From: Lepturacanthus savala
Taxonomy: Eukaryota > Chordata > Actinopteri > Scombriformes > Trichiuridae
DNA length: 64,000 bases
Reading direction: 5' to 3'
NCBI GenBank assembly: GCA_030544235.1
Contig: CM060471.1
Span: 8,881,348 to 8,945,347, forward strand
Shown: piece by piece, positions 1 through 12,400 of the stretch
Numbering within the stretch: position 1 is the stretch's first letter
Layout of the letters: every line of letters begins with the position of its first letter
Notes under the pieces: generated by a model
What the model saw: only the letters and a program-made list of their open reading frames with translations
Databases searched by the model: none
Told to the model about the DNA's origin: nothing
Position numbers and translations under genes: made by a program

Positions 1-217
1 AGTGCATTTTTATAATTTCTAAAGGCCTCACACACACACACACACACACATGCAAAAACACATACACACACAGTTTTGATAAATCAGGACTGTGAGATTA
101 GAGTTGTAAAGAATTTATAATCTTGTGTTAATTTGTGTGCACAGGTTTGCTTTTCTCTGGTCATTTCCAGTGAAATGTGAAGGCGACCTCTTACTCAATC
201 CCCGTGTTGTCCCTCAG

Positions 218-3200
218 GTCGTATTCAGCTGTGGGGTCATGCCATCGCAGTGGACTGGGCAGAGCCTGAGGTGGAGGTGGATGAGGACACCATGGCATCT
301 GTCAAAATCTTGTATGTCAGGAATCTGATGCTGCAGACCACAGAGGAGACCATCGAGAAGGAGTTCAACAGCCTCAAACCAGGTCATTGAGAACAAAGCC
401 CAGATGTCGGAGTGTCCTTGAATGCAACATCAGAGTTGATCCAATGTGCAAATGTGTTTGATGTTTCATCAAGTTTCAGGTTTCTGCAAGATGATTTTTA
501 ACAAATTGAATAAATGATTTGGTTGTTAATTAAGCCAAACTTGACTACTGGAAAAAGATTTGGAAAAAAAGTGGTTTTAAACCAGAGTTGTGTGCTACAG
601 GTGCAGTAGAGCGGGTGAAGAAGATCAGAGACTATGCCTTTGTCCATTTCACTCAGAGGGACGATGCCGTCAACGCCATGAATGCCCTCAACGGGAAGGT
701 GAGCAGCCGAGACGCCAACATCCTCACACATTTGTTATTCCTACTACCTATTTTGGACCAGGGAGTAAAATCTGTCCTCCTGCCTCCAGGTGGTGGACGG
801 TTCTCCTATCGAGGTGACTCTGGCCAAACCAGTGGACAAGGACAGTTATGTCCGTTACACCCGAGGGACGGGAGGACGAGGAAGTTCTCTGCTGCAGCCC
901 GACTACGCTGCCTACACACTTGGGCAGGTAGGACCCTGAACGCATCACAGACTCCCACAGCAGGTTCATGTGAGCAGTGTTTGTTAAAGTGAAAATAATT
1001 AACATGGATTCAAAGAAACATGTTTAAGCCTCCAGGTCTGTTTCTATTAATGACAGTTATCCTGCATTTTTAAAATTTAACTCAACTAAAAACACAACAT
1101 AAGTACAAGTGTTTTTTAAGATGGTTTCAACTTTTTTAACATATCTGTCAGGAGCCAGATAAATATGAGCATGCAGCCACTTCAGGGTAAAAATTATTAA
1201 ATTAGTGCTGGGTTATCAAATTAATTAATCTGATGATCTATCGATCTAATTAATTCATCAAATTGATAACATTTTAATTGCATATCCAATATTTCCTGTA
1301 AAAGGCCAAAAATACATTTATGGTGGAAGTTGTCAGGTTTAATCACTGAATGAGAACATTTAAAGGATCTTTTAATATCAGTGTAAACAGGAGGAAAAAT
1401 CAAGCGCAACAATTAATCAATTCGTTGCCAACTTTTACATTATTCGCCAATGATTTTAATAATCGATTAATGGATTTGAGTCATTTTGAAGAAGAAAATG
1501 TCCTAATTCTGGTTTCTTTATTCTTCTATAACAGTAAACCGATGATCTTTGTGTTGTGTTCATATAGACCCGATGATAAAAACTTGTGCTTGTCCTTTAC
1601 TCTGAGGATGCTGTTGAGTGGATGGTCCAAACTTTGATCCAGAAAAAATACACATTATTGAATGGATTGTTATTATATATTCATGTTCCCCAGAGGATAA
1701 ATCCTAATGACTTTGATGTTCCTCTAACATCTGCTCTAGCACCACCATGAGTTGGCATTTATTCTACCTGTTCATTTACTAGATGGCTGCTGCTGTTTGT
1801 AAGAGCTGTTGTTATGTATTGTCCAAACTGATTTTTTATCATGTGTTGTTTTTATATGTCCTGTTTGTTTTTACTCTGCTCACGAATTAACCTTTGGGAT
1901 AAATACAATTTTAGGAACTGAAATTTAACCACTTGTGGTTTTGAGTGAAATCTCAGCTGTTGGATGGATTGATCATGTTCCCCTGAGGACGAACCTGAGC
2001 AGTTTTGATCCTCTGATTCTTGTGAAAGTGTCAGTTTAGCCAACACTTTGGGCTCTTTCCTCCTGCAGGTGTACGACCCCTCAGCAGCGTACCTGGGTGC
2101 TCCTGTGTTTTATGCCCCCCAGGCCTACGCTGCCATACCAGGTCAGTTCCGCTTCCCTGCGGCAAAAACTCATGTTGGAGGCCGAGGTCTGATCAGGACG
2201 CCATCAGTCAGAGGTGAGGATGGACAAACTATGTTTTTAATGTTGAAAATAACGATGCAGGAGAGCTCACATTCACACAGAAAAAAAATATGATTTAAGA
2301 TTTTATTTTATTATTTAACATGGAAATAGGAAAATATCTATGCATTAGCATTAGTATAATTACTTTACATTAGTCTCTAAGGTTCAAAACAACCTGATCA
2401 CTATGAGCTTTAGTCAAAGACATCAGGAAAAACTGCTGAGTCATGTGGACACTTTACAGTTACAGTGTGAAAATATAAACTTCAACCAAACAAATTAAAC
2501 ATTTTTTCTTGTTTGAGTTTGAGCTCTCACTGCAGCTTCAACATTATCATGTTCCAATTCAATTATTCTTTCAATTGAAAAGTAAAGTTTCCTATTGGAG
2601 GTTAACAGCTGAACTTTCTACATGATCCAACTGATTTCTGATGGTGAACTGACCCTTTGTTAAGCTCCTGAACATCAATGAATTTGAGTTTATATTTTCC
2701 TCATCTTATTTATAATACAGGAAAAACTACCTCTAAATAATTTGTTTAACCTGGGACTCACTCTATTCATAGCATATACAAGTCCATTTAAAGCATACAA
2801 ACTCAGCTGAAAGGAGGATTTTTAAGCTGTTAGGAGGTAAAGCTTTAGCTTCATTAGAGTTATTCTTGTTCCAGCAAAATCGCTCTTTTTGTCCATTTCA
2901 GTCTAAAATCAAGGACTTAGTTACTTTAGATGTAGAATGAGTGGATGGTAGATGTAAAATTTGCTCTGTGAGAACAGAAAGATTAAAAACTATAGAAACA
3001 GCAGCTTCACAAATGGGTCATTTTACCAGAAATACGAGTTAAACTGAAACAAACTGAATCAAGCTCACTAAAATAAAAAGAAGAAAATAAGATCCGCTGA
3101 ATCAGAGTGAAACTTTGTTGTTAATCAAGTAAATCTGGTCAGATTTAATGATGTAAAGCTTTTTTCTCCTTTGAAATTAAAAACTGTAAAATCAATCATT

Positions 3201-5621
3201 CAGATATATAATCCTCAGGAAATGATGCCACAACAGGATAGGTGTACTGTTACCATGACAACCACTGTACCTGTTCACACCTGGCTGAATAATTGTCTTG
3301 ACAGTGTGATTCTTCTACCTGGTTGATTTACAGTGATTTGATTGATTTCACTGCCTTTTCGGTTTCCTGTAGAAATTTACATGACTGTACCTGTAGGGGC
3401 TGCGGGGGTGCGGGGGCTGGGTGGGCGGGGCTACCTGGCCTACGCTGCCGGGGGCGGAGCCGTGGGCCGAGGCGGCGGCGGCGCCTCCTACTGTCTGAAG
3501 GTGGATAAGCAGGCGGAGGAGAAGCTGTACGACCTGCTGCCTGGAATGGAGCTGACCCCCATGAACCCTGCTGCCATGAGCCTGAAGGCTGCCGCCATCA
3601 AACCTGCACCAGAGGTAACAGGGCACTCCTGGAGAAGCTGATTAATCATTACTCAGCCTCATTGTTCTAGGTTTGTTTAGAATTTCTATCAGAGAAATCA
3701 CTAACTTACATCAACTGAGATCTGGAAAATCTAATCAATGATCAATGATAAGGGTGGAATCAAGGATCCTCGTGGTCATCCAGTCTTCATGTGTTTATGA
3801 ACATGGTGATGACTCAGTAGGATTCCCATCATTATAGTTTTGGGAAGTGGGTAGTAACTATAGAACCTGTGGACTTAGCTTCTGTCCATCCATTTTTCCC
3901 TTTATTACTTTTACTTTTATACTTTAAGTAGTAGAAACCAGGACTTTTACTTGAGCAAAAAGATTTAGTTGAAACTTTAACTAAGTCTAGTATCTATACC
4001 TGAGAAATGAGTCTCTAAGATCAGGCTGATCAAAGAACAGGCTCCACCCCTCTGTATCCAGAATGAGCCAGAAGTATTCAGATCCTTGGGGGACCAGACT
4101 GAGTCCACATCCTCCACAGACTGTGTGTGGTCGCTTTTGTCTGAGTGAGACTGCTGTGGTCAGGTCTGCACAAAGAATTGTACCAGGGAGAAAAGAAACC
4201 ATCAGCAGATTGAACTCAGCTGTGAACAGGCCTCAGAGCTCCTCCATGATGTGGATGTTCAGCCTCTGATCAGGATCCCTCATTCCCGGCCTATCCGGCC
4301 TTGGAACGTCTCCGGATGTTGAAGGACCTGGCTGTGGAGACCTCAGCTTTCCTCACGCTGCTGCTCTGTCCTGATCAGTGCAGGAGGGATGGATGATGGA
4401 AACTCTGTAGTAAACCAGCTGTTCTTCTGTAACTTGTGTCACCATATGACCCTCAGATATGATGAGGCTGATGTATGTGTTGTCAGGTTCTGGATGAGTT
4501 GTGTCAGAAGAATAACTGGGGTCAGCCTGTGTACCAGCTGCATTCTGCTATTGGTCCAGACCAGAGACAACTGTTCCTCTACAAGATCACGATACCGGCT
4601 CTGGCTACTCAGTACCCCAACGTGTAAGAACACTACTGACACTACTACTACTAGCTATTACTACTACAAAGATAATATGACTTGACACGCAGCTCATACA
4701 GAAGCAACATAACACTGTCATCCTCTCCTCGTCTGTGTGCAGCCATCCCTTCACCCCTGCTAAGCTGTGTGCGGCTGTTGAGGAGGCTAAAGTCCATGCA
4801 GCCGAACACACGCTGCAGACGCTCGGCCTGCAGACAGAAGGTGCCGCCGACGCCGGCTGCGCTACTGCTGCCGCTGTGGCCTTCCCAGGTATGTGAAGGT
4901 CCGTACCCAAACCCACTAACTCTTCACTCCACAAAGCACTAACAAACTCTCACTGCACACTGAACCAGATCAGAACAAGCCGACACTTATAAAGCAGCTT
5001 TACTGCAGCACAATGGGGGGTTTTATTTTTAGCTTTTAGCATGTTTTCTAGTTTTCTAAATCATGATTTCCTTTTTTCAACTAGCCGGTGGTTTGATTTC
5101 TTTCAAAGTAAACATGCAGAGATAATCCTTCACATTCACTGTACATTATGTTACTGTAATTTACATCATTTTTATTTCATATTACAGTTGTCAACATTAA
5201 TTTCACTGTTTTAACATTTTTACACCATTTTCACTGACATGTTTAACCATGTTTCAAGTCATTTGAATCTTTTCTTCACTCACCAAGTGTTTTGTGCTTC
5301 AACCAGATTGACTATCAAATATCATTAATTTTAAGGCAGCAGCATGTTGATGTGTTGATAAGCAGCTAATAGCAGGTCTAGCTTCTAACAGTCTGAGGCT
5401 GATGACCTGTATTCACACTCATTTAATGGGCTGGGGACATTCAAACCATTCATCTGTTTCCCTCAGGCTACACTCTGGCGAGCCCGGCGTCTTCGGCAGT
5501 CGCATCGCAGCTGAAGCAGGCTGTGTCTCTGGGTCAGGACCTGACTGCCTACACCACCTACGAAGGCTACCCTGCCTTTGCTGTGACGACTCGCCACAGT
5601 GACGGATACGGCGTTTTTTAA
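218..5621 (+). CDS. a1cf: APOBEC1 complementation factor, 3' part (5' end outside window)
   Basis: RNA-binding cofactor (hnRNP Q/R-like family), nuclear and cytoplasmic. In mammals it docks APOBEC1 onto apoB mRNA and also regulates splicing. Eight coding exons are visible: 218-382, 601-698, 790-927, 2069-2213, 3373-3614, 4487-4623, 4743-4888, 5467-5621; phase is kept at every join and gives 407 residues plus TAA. The first exon enters with two bases of a split Gly codon, so RRM1 and RRM2 lie upstream of the window. RRM3 spans the first two exons (RNP2 VKILYVRNL, RNP1 RDYAFVHF). Next come RGTGGRG, the family-specific VYDPSAAYLGAPVFYAPQAY block, RGLGGRGYL, a Gly/Ala-rich insert longer than I recall in mammals, then a dsRBD-like segment (LDELCQKNNWGQPVYQLHSA) and the DGYGVF C-terminus. 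RBM47 and RBM46 are the close paralogues; the dsRBD and C-terminus favour a1cf. Confidence 0.93.
1204..1500. repeat. Degenerate TAATCGATTAAT-rich dispersed repeat in an a1cf intron
   Basis: The stretch begins with TTAGTGCTGGGTTATCAAAT and holds many AATTAATTAAT and ATCGATTAAT motifs. It resembles the termini of the larger element at 46637-47394 and related fragments at 19655-19690, 21800-21960, 36680-36760, 42350-42440 and 52130-52210. It has no coding capacity and looks like a decayed non-autonomous DNA transposon. The rest of the 928-2068 and 2214-3372 introns is AT-rich without recognisable features. Confidence 0.4.
4275..4402 (+). mobile_element. 3' end of a non-LTR retrotransposon (LINE), remnant
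   Basis: The stretch around GGCCTTGGAACGTCTCCGG resembles the end of the LINE open reading frame also found in antisense at 39150-40640 and 19245-19440. It ends in a GGATGGATGATGG tail as these elements do. It is a short 5'-truncated copy in an a1cf intron, about 85 bp before the exon at 4487. Assigned by remembered consensus; the exact clade was not determined. Confidence 0.5.
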
Positions 5622-8460
5622 ATCAGCAGTTTACAAAAGAGGAAAAATGCTTGTAGCTAAAGCACATTCGCACTATCCTTCTTTTATTTTGCCTTTTTAT
5701 ATTTGAAATATGCCAAGCAACATTAAAAAAGTAAAGAGCAAAGTTTTCAGTTTAAAAAAAAGAAGGTTTTCCAACAGGAAATTCACGCTGCAAAACTGGT
5801 TCCAATATTCAGTTTTATTGATTTCTATAAACAGAAGCAGAATAGTGTGAATGTTCCTTTATCGCTGCAGGCTTTAGAGGAAGTAAAAAAAGTGACAAAA
5901 CTTTCCACTACACCGGGTTCATCTCCTCACAGAAACATTTTTAAAAAACGCTGCTGGAAACATTTCGGACTCGCCAGTCGCCCTGAAACTAAATCTTCAT
6001 CTGCCACTTCACTCACCTTTAATCTCTCAAATTCTGTCTCTGCTACATTTCTGTGATTGTTCTGTGATTGGTTATCTGGCTTTGTTTGAATCCATGTTTT
6101 GATCAGTAGCTTTTTTTTTTAGCAGCAATGTTTAGTTTCTTTGCATATTTTTTAATATTAAGTTTACAATAGTAGAAAACATAATCCGTCTAAATTTATT
6201 GATTTTCTTCATAACCCTGTGTTTTATCTCTGAGACTTCTGGGGTCTGGAGTTCCTATGAAAGTCTGTTTGGTTTTTTTCATTCAGCAGATTTTTGACCG
6301 TTTTTTCTGAAACGTGTGAATTCTTTATGCGGAATCAACACATATCAATTAATTTATGGGACTTTTTAGTTCCACAAACTGTGAATATGAAGGTTTTTAT
6401 GTAAGAAAGCTCCCAGGCAGCATTTTTTAAAGCTTTTTTTTTGACTACCTGTGTGCCTCAAGAAAGTTTCCATTTTAGCTGATTTTCTTTTCTGTTTCAG
6501 TATTTTTTCATATTCACAGTAGGCTGTTGGTCCTGCTCCCAAATTATTCTGTTCATGAAATGAAAGCTCCTCCAACTCTCCTTGTCTCTGGCTCCTTCAG
6601 CTACATCCATGCTAACACCTGTTTGCATCCACTGATCAGCGGAGCAACAGATCAAGTTCAGGTTTGGAGACGCCAACAAATTACCAACTTATTAACTCCT
6701 GTGAAGTTTCAGGTGTCATTGACAGGAAGTTGAAGGTCACAGCTGTAACATGAAGCACAGCCTTGTTAATGCTGCTCACATCTGACTAACTGAAGACCAG
6801 AACCAAAACGATTTTTCTTCAGGTTTGAGCTGCTGTTGTTGAGGTTGTCTTTTAGCCTTTAGTGTTTTTCACAATCTAGAGCTTGTTGCCTTTTAAATGA
6901 GTCCCTATACATGCATTTAGGCCTAAAAGTTCCTGTGCAGGTTTTGACCAGCAGTATTTTTACTTGTTGATTCTTGTCTTGTTTGTATCGTACGATGATG
7001 CATGTCCACATTTTCTTTTCTTATTCTAAGCTCCCAAATACAAAAATAGTTTTTGTTTGTGCTATTTAATGTCAGTAGAAAATGTAAGAATTTAGTTATG
7101 AATTTAACCAAGAAAAACAACAATAAAAATTTAAATAAATTGAACCCATCCTCGTAAAATCAGTCCTGTAACTGCCCAGTATTTTCTATTTCGGTTCATA
7201 TTTTCATAAGTGAGTTATTTGTTTTGGTCAATAAATCATTAAGTGTTTTTTTTTCAAAATCAAGAACCTGAAACCATCAGATATTTGTCTTTTTTGCTTT
7301 AAAAAGGACCTAAAGATGAATTATGATTTTGTTTTGTGAGATAAGAGCTGATTATCTGCAGCTGCTGGTGACGATGAGACTGTTTTTCTGCTAAAAAGGA
7401 GCAAAGAACAGCAGCAGCACACATTGATTAGATTGACTTGATTCTTATGTTTGTTCCTTTAAATGTTTCTGGAGTTTTGTCGAGCTGTGAACATGCTGAA
7501 GCAGAGACAGTATTAAAGTGTGAGAAGCACTTACAACTTATTTTTATACCAGGAAGAGGAGGAAATATCCAGACACTATTTGTAGTTATTTTTCATTCTT
7601 TGGACATAAAAAAATAATATATTTGCCTCCATAATTGAAGTGGAAACAGAAACATGTGAAACTGAATCAGGGTTTGAATTAAACACTAATCTGTGATGTG
7701 AGAACCAGAGCAGAGAGGATTGTGGGTAATCTGGCAGTTTTTTAGATCACAAAGGAAACTGCTTTGATAAACTGTAACGTTTCATGATTGATAATTTTCC
7801 CAAAATAAAGAAACTAAACAAATCTGAACAAACATGGGTGTGGTATGTGTGTCCATTATTTCACAATCAATACATTTGACTTCTGTCAACATTAAAGATA
7901 TATATTAAATTGTGTTAAAAATCACATTTTAGTCTTTATCTTTTCTTTTATTCCAAGCTACAATTTAATCATGGAATAAGATGACATTGATTGGTTATTT
8001 TGTTGGCAAAATAAACAATGCTGTTCCTCCTATTTATATAATAAATACAGCATTAAAACAGTACTGTATATTCAGTAATTATACCACACACAGTAAATGC
8101 ATATATGCAGATCTAGATGCAGATTTTTATATACAGATCTATATCTACAGATCCGAGGCATGTAACTCAACTGTTCTTTTGACTTTCTCTTTTGTCTTGA
8201 GCTGTTTTTAAAAGGACTTTGCCCATGTCTTTGGGCAGCTTTATTGATAATTTTTTTATTATTACTATTTAAGACCTTTTATTTTTGGAATTTATTTCTG
8301 TTGCTTCTTTTTATTGTTGTATAATGACAGGTTATTGTTTATATTTCACTTCATTAATAATATTTAATATAATAAAACAACATTTTTACAGGCCTTTTAT
8401 ATGTTGTATTACTGTCACAGTAGATGGAATAATCACAGACTGCTGCTGTGGATGAGGAAC
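5622..8460 (+). other. a1cf 3'UTR and a1cf-racgap1 intergenic region
   Basis: AT-rich sequence without a supported gene. The first part is probably the a1cf 3'UTR. Canonical AATAAA signals occur at 7122-7127 and 7134-7139, giving a 3'UTR of about 1.5 kb if used. Weaker candidates lie near 7211 and 7803. The remainder to 8460 is AT-rich; the only pattern I see is a run of AGATCTA/GATCTATAT motifs at 8108-8152. Confidence 0.5.
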
Positions 8461-8469
8461 CAGCTGCGG

Positions 8470-8561
8470 CCAATTAGCAGCAGCAGCTGAGGTCACGTGA
8501 TCGCAGATAGTATAAAACAGAGCAGCAGCTTCAGCTGCTGAGCTGCAGTATCTTCTCCAAC
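8470..8561 (+). promoter_or_regulatory. TATA-type promoter with a short non-coding exon and splice donor
   Basis: An ordered core promoter is visible: CCAAT at 8470-8474, E-box CACGTG at 8494-8499, TATAAAA at 8511-8517. About 45 bases later CTTCTCCAACAG is followed by a consensus donor GTGAGT at 8562. The inferred exon (about 8540-8561) has no ATG. It lies about 310 bases upstream of the E2F/NRF1 promoter of racgap1 and in the same orientation, so it could be an alternative first exon of racgap1. It could also start an unannotated transcript. Transcription is inferred only. Confidence 0.45.
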
Positions 8562-8861
8562 AGGTGAGTTTCACCTTCACTCCCCTCAGTCTGAGCCCAG
8601 CACAGTCCACTAGGATCAACTGATGGTTTAACACAGTGAACTCATCCTGTAAATTACAGACCCGAGATTATGGAACTTCAACGTCCAAATTAGTGAAATC
8701 CAGTAAAAAAAACATTCCGTTTCTTGTTTCTGAACTACATGTTTACAGGACACATAAAATCGAATTTACAAAGTCGGACTAACACCGAGATAATTTTAAG
8801 ATAATTGAAAGCTCCTCCTGTCAGTAAACAGGCCTGTCAGCTTGGAGATGGAAGAGCTGTC

Positions 8862-8975
8862 TGCGCATGCGCTGGAGTTTCCCGCCAGTCCTCGACCCAG
8901 CGGCAAACACTATTTAGAACGAACGCGAAGCCGCTAACTTAGCGATTAGAGCGAACAAAGTATGGTATGAAGATA
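8862..8975 (+). promoter_or_regulatory. racgap1: Probable main racgap1 promoter (NRF1 and E2F sites)
   Basis: GCGCATGCGC at 8863-8872 is a perfect NRF1 palindrome, and TTTCCCGCC at 8878-8886 matches the E2F consensus. Both lie in a locally GC-rich stretch just upstream of racgap1. Cell-cycle genes of G2/M type are usually driven by such TATA-less promoters, which fits a cytokinesis gene. A candidate donor (TATG|GTATGA) follows near 8965, and a short candidate non-coding exon at 9058-9083 has an acceptor (TTCACAG) and donor (AAG|GTGAAT). Confidence 0.6.
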
Positions 8976-9319
8976 TTTGTAAGATTGTTGTCGTGTCATT
9001 TTAACACTGGGTCGGTAACCTGCTAGTTTCAGTCTTTAGACTTTTGTTGTTCACAGGTGAAGGCCCAGTTCAACAAGATAAAGGTGAATATCGCCACCTG
9101 TCGTAGCGGAGGAGACATGACATCAGCAATACATTTATCTCCGCTATATTTATCTCCGCGCATGTGTTTCGCAAGTTTTTACCCTGTCACAATTTTGTAT
9201 TTTCGTCCTAATTTTGACCTTTTGACCCAGTGTTTATTTCTGATATCACCGTTTTGTTTTGTTATTTTATTACTTCACATTTAGTTCATGCTATTCATAC
9301 TAAAGTCTGTGGAGCATCG

Positions 9320-9407
9320 ATGGGGGAATCTCGACTCGTCATGGAAGAGATTCTGTCTCTCTGCCTGCAGAGGATCAGTGTGGAGGAGAACATGAACAGC
9401 GACCTGG

Positions 9408-9453
<46 letters not shown>

Positions 9454-12400
9454 TTTTACTCTGTGGTGTAGTGGTGTCCACTTCTTTCTAATTGGTATAA
9501 TTATTTTTAACAGTCCAATAAATATATTAACAATGCATTTCTGAACATTATTGTTAAAATGCTGCATACAGGACATTTACAGATCATTTTGACAGGATCA
9601 GATCCAGTTTCCTGCTGCTCGGGTCTGAACAAACAGCTGCTAGTATTTAAGACTTTGTGCTGCTGCTGTTGGTTAAGGTGACATCTGGGCACTAAAATGC
9701 TGAGCGGACTGTACATATCATTGTTCATTTTTTGTCTTATTTGTTTAATGCACTTGTTGGTGCCAAATAATTTCATGGCAAATGGGTCTAATATAAATCA
9801 CATAAGGCAGGAAATTAAATGATAGATGCTATTAATGTTGACCCCCTACACCACTGATCAGGCCTCGGGTTTTAAATCTTGGAATCTCAGAAGTGACAGA
9901 GCTCCAATCACAGATACTGAAGCTGTTTTCTGAAATGTTTTCAGAGTTCATCGAGGTGGTTAAAAGCTTTGAGAGCTGCAGGAAGAAATGGCTGCATGCT
10001 GAGCTGGAACTGAAGAAGTATAAAGAGCTGCTGGTGAAATCCGACGTGGCCAAAGCTGCTCTGGAGGTCAAACTGAAACACGCCCGTAACCAGCTGGACC
10101 TGGAGATGAAGAAACGCTACCGGGTGGAGGCAGACTATCATTACCTGGTGAGTATAAATGTAGATAATCACCTCCGTTTTTGCAGAAAGTGATTCACAGA
10201 GATGTATCACTGTGAATATAAAGTTCAGTTTCAGAGCGACTTTAGAGGTACAGCGTCAGAAACTGAATATAATAATGTCTTTTAATAGGTATGTAAATCA
10301 AATTCAAAAGGCTTGTTTGTGTTCACCATATTTATACCAGGTGATTTATACAAAACATTCAAAGAATGTGCAAAAACATAAAAATACGATTAGACATGAT
10401 TTAAACGTTAAATCATAATCTTAATGTCGTCGTCAGGGTGGTTGCTATGTGTGTGAGCCAGGATAATTGACCTTAGGAACCAAACTGTAGTGAAGTTGGT
10501 TTGTTATTGAATATTGTCATTTGGTTTTATCTGAGACCAAGGCAGTGTCCACGTAAATAAAGATTGTAGTATATATCAACATCATCATAGTCTACTATAA
10601 TATTACTGTCAGCTTTCCTTGTGAGGTTACGTTTTACCAGAAACCGGCATCTACACATTGACCTACTGTCATTCGCTGTGGTCCATGTTAGGGACTGTCT
10701 GCAATTTACATGTTTCAGTATGAATTGATTATTGAAATATGTTCACCCAAAATAAACAAAATGACTTTTTCCTACTCTGTTTGCTATGGTTCATCATATT
10801 CACAACACCCTAACTACTACAGGTGAGGTCTTAGTGAAAAAATATTTGATATAGACATAGTATGCATTTATTACCTGAAAATATTCACTCAAAATCAATT
10901 AATAGACTTTTTACCAAAGAGATCACTGCAAAGAGTGCAGAGCTGAGGAGATGACTGTGGAATCTCAATTTTTGTTTTTAATTGTTTAATATACAGGATT
11001 GTTTGAGAAACAAATTAGCACTCTAACATTTTTTTTCTTTGACAGTGGGTCTGTGAAATAGGCTGTGAAATGGGTACTAACTTTTATATTAATGGTCTCA
11101 AAATACTTTAACTATTAACCTGTAGGAAACCTGTTAAATGAGTCCTTGTATATTGTTGTTTCAGTCTCAGTTCTCTTGGTAGATTTTACATTTAAATATG
11201 CAAAGGGGGCGAAAATAAAGAGGGTGTTAGAGGTTATGATTTAAGAAGTTTTCTCTGGTGCCAACAAACTATTTGACCCTGAGAACAGATCATCAGCTTT
11301 GTTGATGTGTTGACTTTAATGTTTCAGCAGAGGCAGATGCAGCTGATGTGCGACATCCTGGTCCACGACAGCAAATCCAGTAGCTGTCTGAATGACGAGC
11401 AGAAATCTCTTCTGGCCACTTTTGAAAACAAAGCAGCCAATGTGACGACGCTGCATAAGAGCAGTAAGCGGTAAGAGGCTGTTTTTAAAATATAATCCCA
11501 GATCTGTGAAGACCGTTGAGCAGGTTTTAGCATGAATATCACAGCCTGTGTCACAGTGATTTAAGCCCTCCTCTGTCTGTCAGGCTGAGCGTGATCGACG
11601 AGTCGTCCTTCCTGTCTCACTCTGATATCAGCTACGATCGGACCGACGATGACGTGGTGAGGTCATGAACCGGGGGGACAACAGACAATTCATACAGAAA
11701 AAAACAAGGAAGTTATTGAAGTAAACGTAGAATAATTATTTTGAAACATGTTTCTAGTTGGTTGAGAACATTTTTCTTAAACGGAATGAATCATTATCTG
11801 CTGCTGGAGGTTTATTTGTTAACTCTTTTTTTTTTTTTTTTTCCCCAGGACGTGGACACGACTGTGATTAAACCGCTGAGGTCTCGAGCCCGAGAGAGGC
11901 GGGTACGCACCTGGACCTGCAGCTGACACTCACAGGTAATGCTCGCTCTGTACCTGATGTTCTGCTTCTCTGCAGAGGTCGTCGATGGGCGTGGCTGTCG
12001 GGAGGCGAGGGAGAGGCGGCGGCGGCACGTCTGCAGAGCTGCAGGACAGAAGAACTGTGGAGAAGGTAAATCTATAATATCTATAATGATGATCTATAAT
12101 ATCAGTCAGACCATGTTCAAAGGTTTTCTCACAGTACAGCATCCAAAATGGGGGGGAAATCCTCTTCTCTAGCCTAGAAAGACACAATTGTGGAGAAAAG
12201 CTGTGTTCTATGAATGTGTTATATTTGTAAAAGTTTTCTCTAGCAGAGGGAAAAATTACTTAAAATCACTACAATGTAAAGTCAGCAGGTTTGGCCCAGG
12301 TGCATGATGGGATGAACACTAGAACCCTGGAAGCGTCCAGGAGACTGAAGGACCTGCCAGGTGAACAGCTCCTATGGACTCTGCAAAGAATTACACCTCC

